A DNA stretch of 64,000 nucleotides from Planctomycetota bacterium (GTDB lineage: Bacteria > Planctomycetota > Planctomycetia > Pirellulales > Pirellulaceae). The notes under the pieces were generated by a model. That model made no database searches and had not been told where the DNA came from. It was given only the letters and a program-made list of their open reading frames with translations. The translations under genes were made by a program, and so were the position numbers. Positions 62,478 through 64,000 of this stretch are shown one piece after another (positions within the stretch are counted from its first letter, which is position 1; every line of letters starts with the position of its first letter). The stretch lies in NCBI GenBank assembly GCA_026692865.1, contig JAPLNI010000025.1, forward strand, positions 62,001 to 126,000. Direction: 5' to 3'.

Positions 62478-64000
62478 TCATGATAGCTCGCTTGCCCATC
62501 GTTTGCCTGAGACGTTTGAGACCGAACACTCAGGCAGCGAGTCCAAGAACGTTCTTCCGTAGGGCTTCGTAGTGATTCTCGGGTCCGCGATGACGACCAT
62601 ACCGGAGTCGGTTGCCGTTCGTATTAGGCGACCAAAACCTTGACGCAACTTGATGATCGCTTCCGGAAGTTGGTAGTCGCGAAAGGGGTTCCCACCACGA
62701 TTGCGGATCGCTTCCAATCGTCCTTCCAGCAGTGGATTGTCGGGCACGCTGAATGGGAGTTTCGTGATGATCACGTTTCGCAATGCATCACCGGGTACAT
62801 CAACTCCTTGCCAAAAGCTATCGGTGCCAAACAGGATTCCTTGCGGATGCTTTTTGAAGGCATCGAGAAGCTGTCCACGAGGTGTTCCATCGGCTTGGCT
62901 ATAGATTGCAAGATTCATACGCGACATCCAAGGAGTCAATCGATCCACCATCCTTCGGAGCAGATCGTAGCTTGTAAAAAGTACGAACGCATGCCCTTCG
63001 GTCAATCCAGCGTAATGCTGAATGATCGACGGTAACATATTTTCAAACTTCAGTCGTTCGCTAGAAGGGTCGGGTAGGTCTGTCAGTAGAATTAACTCGG
63101 CTTGTTTGCGATAGTTAAACGGGCTTCCGAGTTGCTTGGTCCTGGAGCCGGTTGCTCCGATACGCGATTGGAAGAATTCGAATCCTCCGTTGCGACCACT
63201 GGCGAGTGTGGCGCTGGTCATGATCACGCTCGGGACCTTTTGAAATAGCATCTTTCGTAATGTGGGTCCAACATCGATCGGTGAACAACGCAGTATGATT
63301 TTGCTCCCCATCCGATTGGTCGTTTTCTCCAGCCAATAAACCGCTTCTTCTTGAGATTGCTTGAGCCATGCTTCGAGCGAAGTGGCAAGTGTCGTTAAAC
63401 GATTACTTGCCGAAAGCAGATCTTGCTTCACGGAGGCGACGTCATGATCTTTTCCGTAACGTTCAAGTTGTTTAGCGAGTTCGATGAGCTTGTCCGATAG
63501 AATATTTTCGACGATCTCTTTATCGTGAACTCTGCCATTATGCTTGGGCTTGCCGTCATACCATTGCACAAAGTCATGTATCATTTCATCCAGTCGTTGG
63601 TTGCACTTGTGGCAAAGCTCTTGGACTTGCTTTAGGTCCAGGGCGACAAGAAGGCCCTTTCCGGTATTGGAATTGTATAGCTTTCGAAGTGTGTAATCGA
63701 TTTGCGAGCTACTGACGCTCAGCCCCAAGTGATCGCTTGCAACGGCTTCGATCGTATGACATTCATCAAGAATCACCGCGTCGTAGTTCGGAAGGATGCT
63801 CGCCCCTGCATCGCGAAGGGCTAGATCTGTGAAGAACAGCGCGTGATTGACGATCAGAATTTGTGCGTTGTGAACGCGGCGTCGGGCTTTGTAGTAGAAG
63901 CACTTGTCGTACGTCGGACATTTACGCCCCAAGCAGTTACCGCTGTCACTTGCGACTTCGTCCCATACGGGCATGGTCGGCTTGAACGGCATCGTGCTGC
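62478..64000 (-). CDS. DinG/XPD-type ATP-dependent helicase (5' end cut by right edge)
   Basis: The C-terminal 507 residues of an Fe-S helicase of the XPD/DinG class. Cysteines GNCLGRKCPTYDKC fit the Fe-S cluster region. The DEAH-type box is LDECHTIEAVASDHLG. Domain 2 shows TSATLASGRNGGFEFFQSRIGATG, LFTSYDLLRRMVDRL, GILFGTDSFWQGVDVPGDALRNVIITKLPFSVPDNPLLEGRLEAIRNRGGNPFRDYQLPEAIIKLRQGFGRLIRTATDSGMVVIADPR. The Walker A region is missing because the gene runs past position 64000. Such helicases resolve RNA-DNA hybrids or structured DNA. Confidence 0.9.
   Translation of the reverse strand, partial: STMPFKPTMPVWDEVASDSGNCLGRKCPTYDKCFYYKARRRVHNAQILIVNHALFFTDLALRDAGASILPNYDAVILDECHTIEAVASDHLGLSVSSSQIDYTLRKLYNSNTGKGLLVALDLKQVQELCHKCNQRLDEMIHDFVQWYDGKPKHNGRVHDKEIVENILSDKLIELAKQLERYGKDHDVASVKQDLLSASNRLTTLATSLEAWLKQSQEEAVYWLEKTTNRMGSKIILRCSPIDVGPTLRKMLFQKVPSVIMTSATLASGRNGGFEFFQSRIGATGSRTKQLGSPFNYRKQAELILLTDLPDPSSERLKFENMLPSIIQHYAGLTEGHAFVLFTSYDLLRRMVDRLTPWMSRMNLAIYSQADGTPRGQLLDAFKKHPQGILFGTDSFWQGVDVPGDALRNVIITKLPFSVPDNPLLEGRLEAIRNRGGNPFRDYQLPEAIIKLRQGFGRLIRTATDSGMVVIADPRITTKPYGRTFLDSLPECSVSNVSGKRWASELS

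Overview
The window looks like chromosomal DNA of a planctomycete, most likely of the Pirellula/Rhodopirellula group. The evidence is indirect: moderate GC, long gaps between short operons, few Shine-Dalgarno sequences, many secreted proteins of families common in these bacteria (PmoA-like DUF6807, PQQ-type beta-propellers, a zinc-ribbon/VWA protein, an M28 peptidase fused to a TolB-like propeller), a serine/threonine kinase, an FHA-GAF-nucleotide cyclase, and an archaeal/eukaryotic-type prolyl-tRNA synthetase. No phage, complete transposon, CRISPR array or recognised defence island is visible. I assign about 46 protein genes, one tRNA and several families of short dispersed repeats.

Layout. 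1-6.1 kb: the 3' end of an unknown gene, then a cysteine desulfurase and aroA (3 nt apart), a BaiN/HI0933-type flavoprotein and a DUF937 protein. 5.3-8.2 kb (minus): rhomboid protease, aroB and an MBL-fold hydrolase in tight succession. 8.5-12.4 kb (minus): nagB, an L-fuconate dehydratase-like enolase-superfamily enzyme and a DUF21-CBS-PTS EIIA fusion. 12.6-15.5 kb: a secreted protein of unknown function, a GNAT acetyltransferase and a soluble sugar dehydrogenase. 15.6-19.6 kb: a divergent AraC regulator and a three-gene sugar-catabolic cassette (DapA-like aldolase/lyase, Gfo/Idh/MocA oxidoreductase, TIM-barrel isomerase/epimerase). 19.7-25.2 kb: ftsK and a zinc-ribbon/TM/VWA protein. 25.5-33.9 kb: an exported glutamate-racemase homologue, a coiled-coil exported protein, a DUF6807 protein, a tail-anchored Ser/Thr kinase, a secreted esterase and a membrane-anchored low-complexity protein. 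34-37.6 kb: trpC overlapping a Ski2-like helicase. 38-45 kb: an unknown protein, tRNA-Ala(GGC), the FHA-GAF-cyclase, a lipoprotein and the primary-type sigma-70 factor. 45.5-52.5 kb: a zinc-ribbon membrane protein, a class-I amidotransferase homologue lacking its cysteine, an OleA/FabH-like ketosynthase, a PfkB kinase, a small secreted protein and a LolD-like ATPase. 52.6-64 kb (minus): a GGDEF cyclase overlapping glgC, the M28 peptidase, proS, a lipoprotein, a PQQ propeller protein and a DinG-type helicase cut by the right edge.

How the genes relate: aroB, aroA and trpC are dispersed aromatic/tryptophan biosynthesis genes, each embedded with unrelated partners. nagB, fuconate dehydratase, the sugar dehydrogenase and the DapA/Gfo/epimerase cassette fit a heterotroph that consumes marine or plant glycans. 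glgC followed by a GGDEF gene with a 4-nt overlap suggests a link between glycogen synthesis and c-di-GMP.

The most distinctive content is in the repeats: (1) a roughly 135-155 bp MITE-like element with inverted ends and two internal hairpins (three copies); (2) REP/BIME-like palindromes with the core GAGCCGATGGCGCTAGCC (five intergenic copies plus one inside the M28 peptidase coding sequence); (3) a tandem repeat with a 154-bp period found at two loci in opposite orientation; and (4) two unrelated 15-bp tandem repeats at gene ends. No single undescribed system stands out with confidence. The best candidates for new biology are the DUF21-CBS-EIIA fusion, the Cys-less amidotransferase, the exported MurI homologue and the repeat families.
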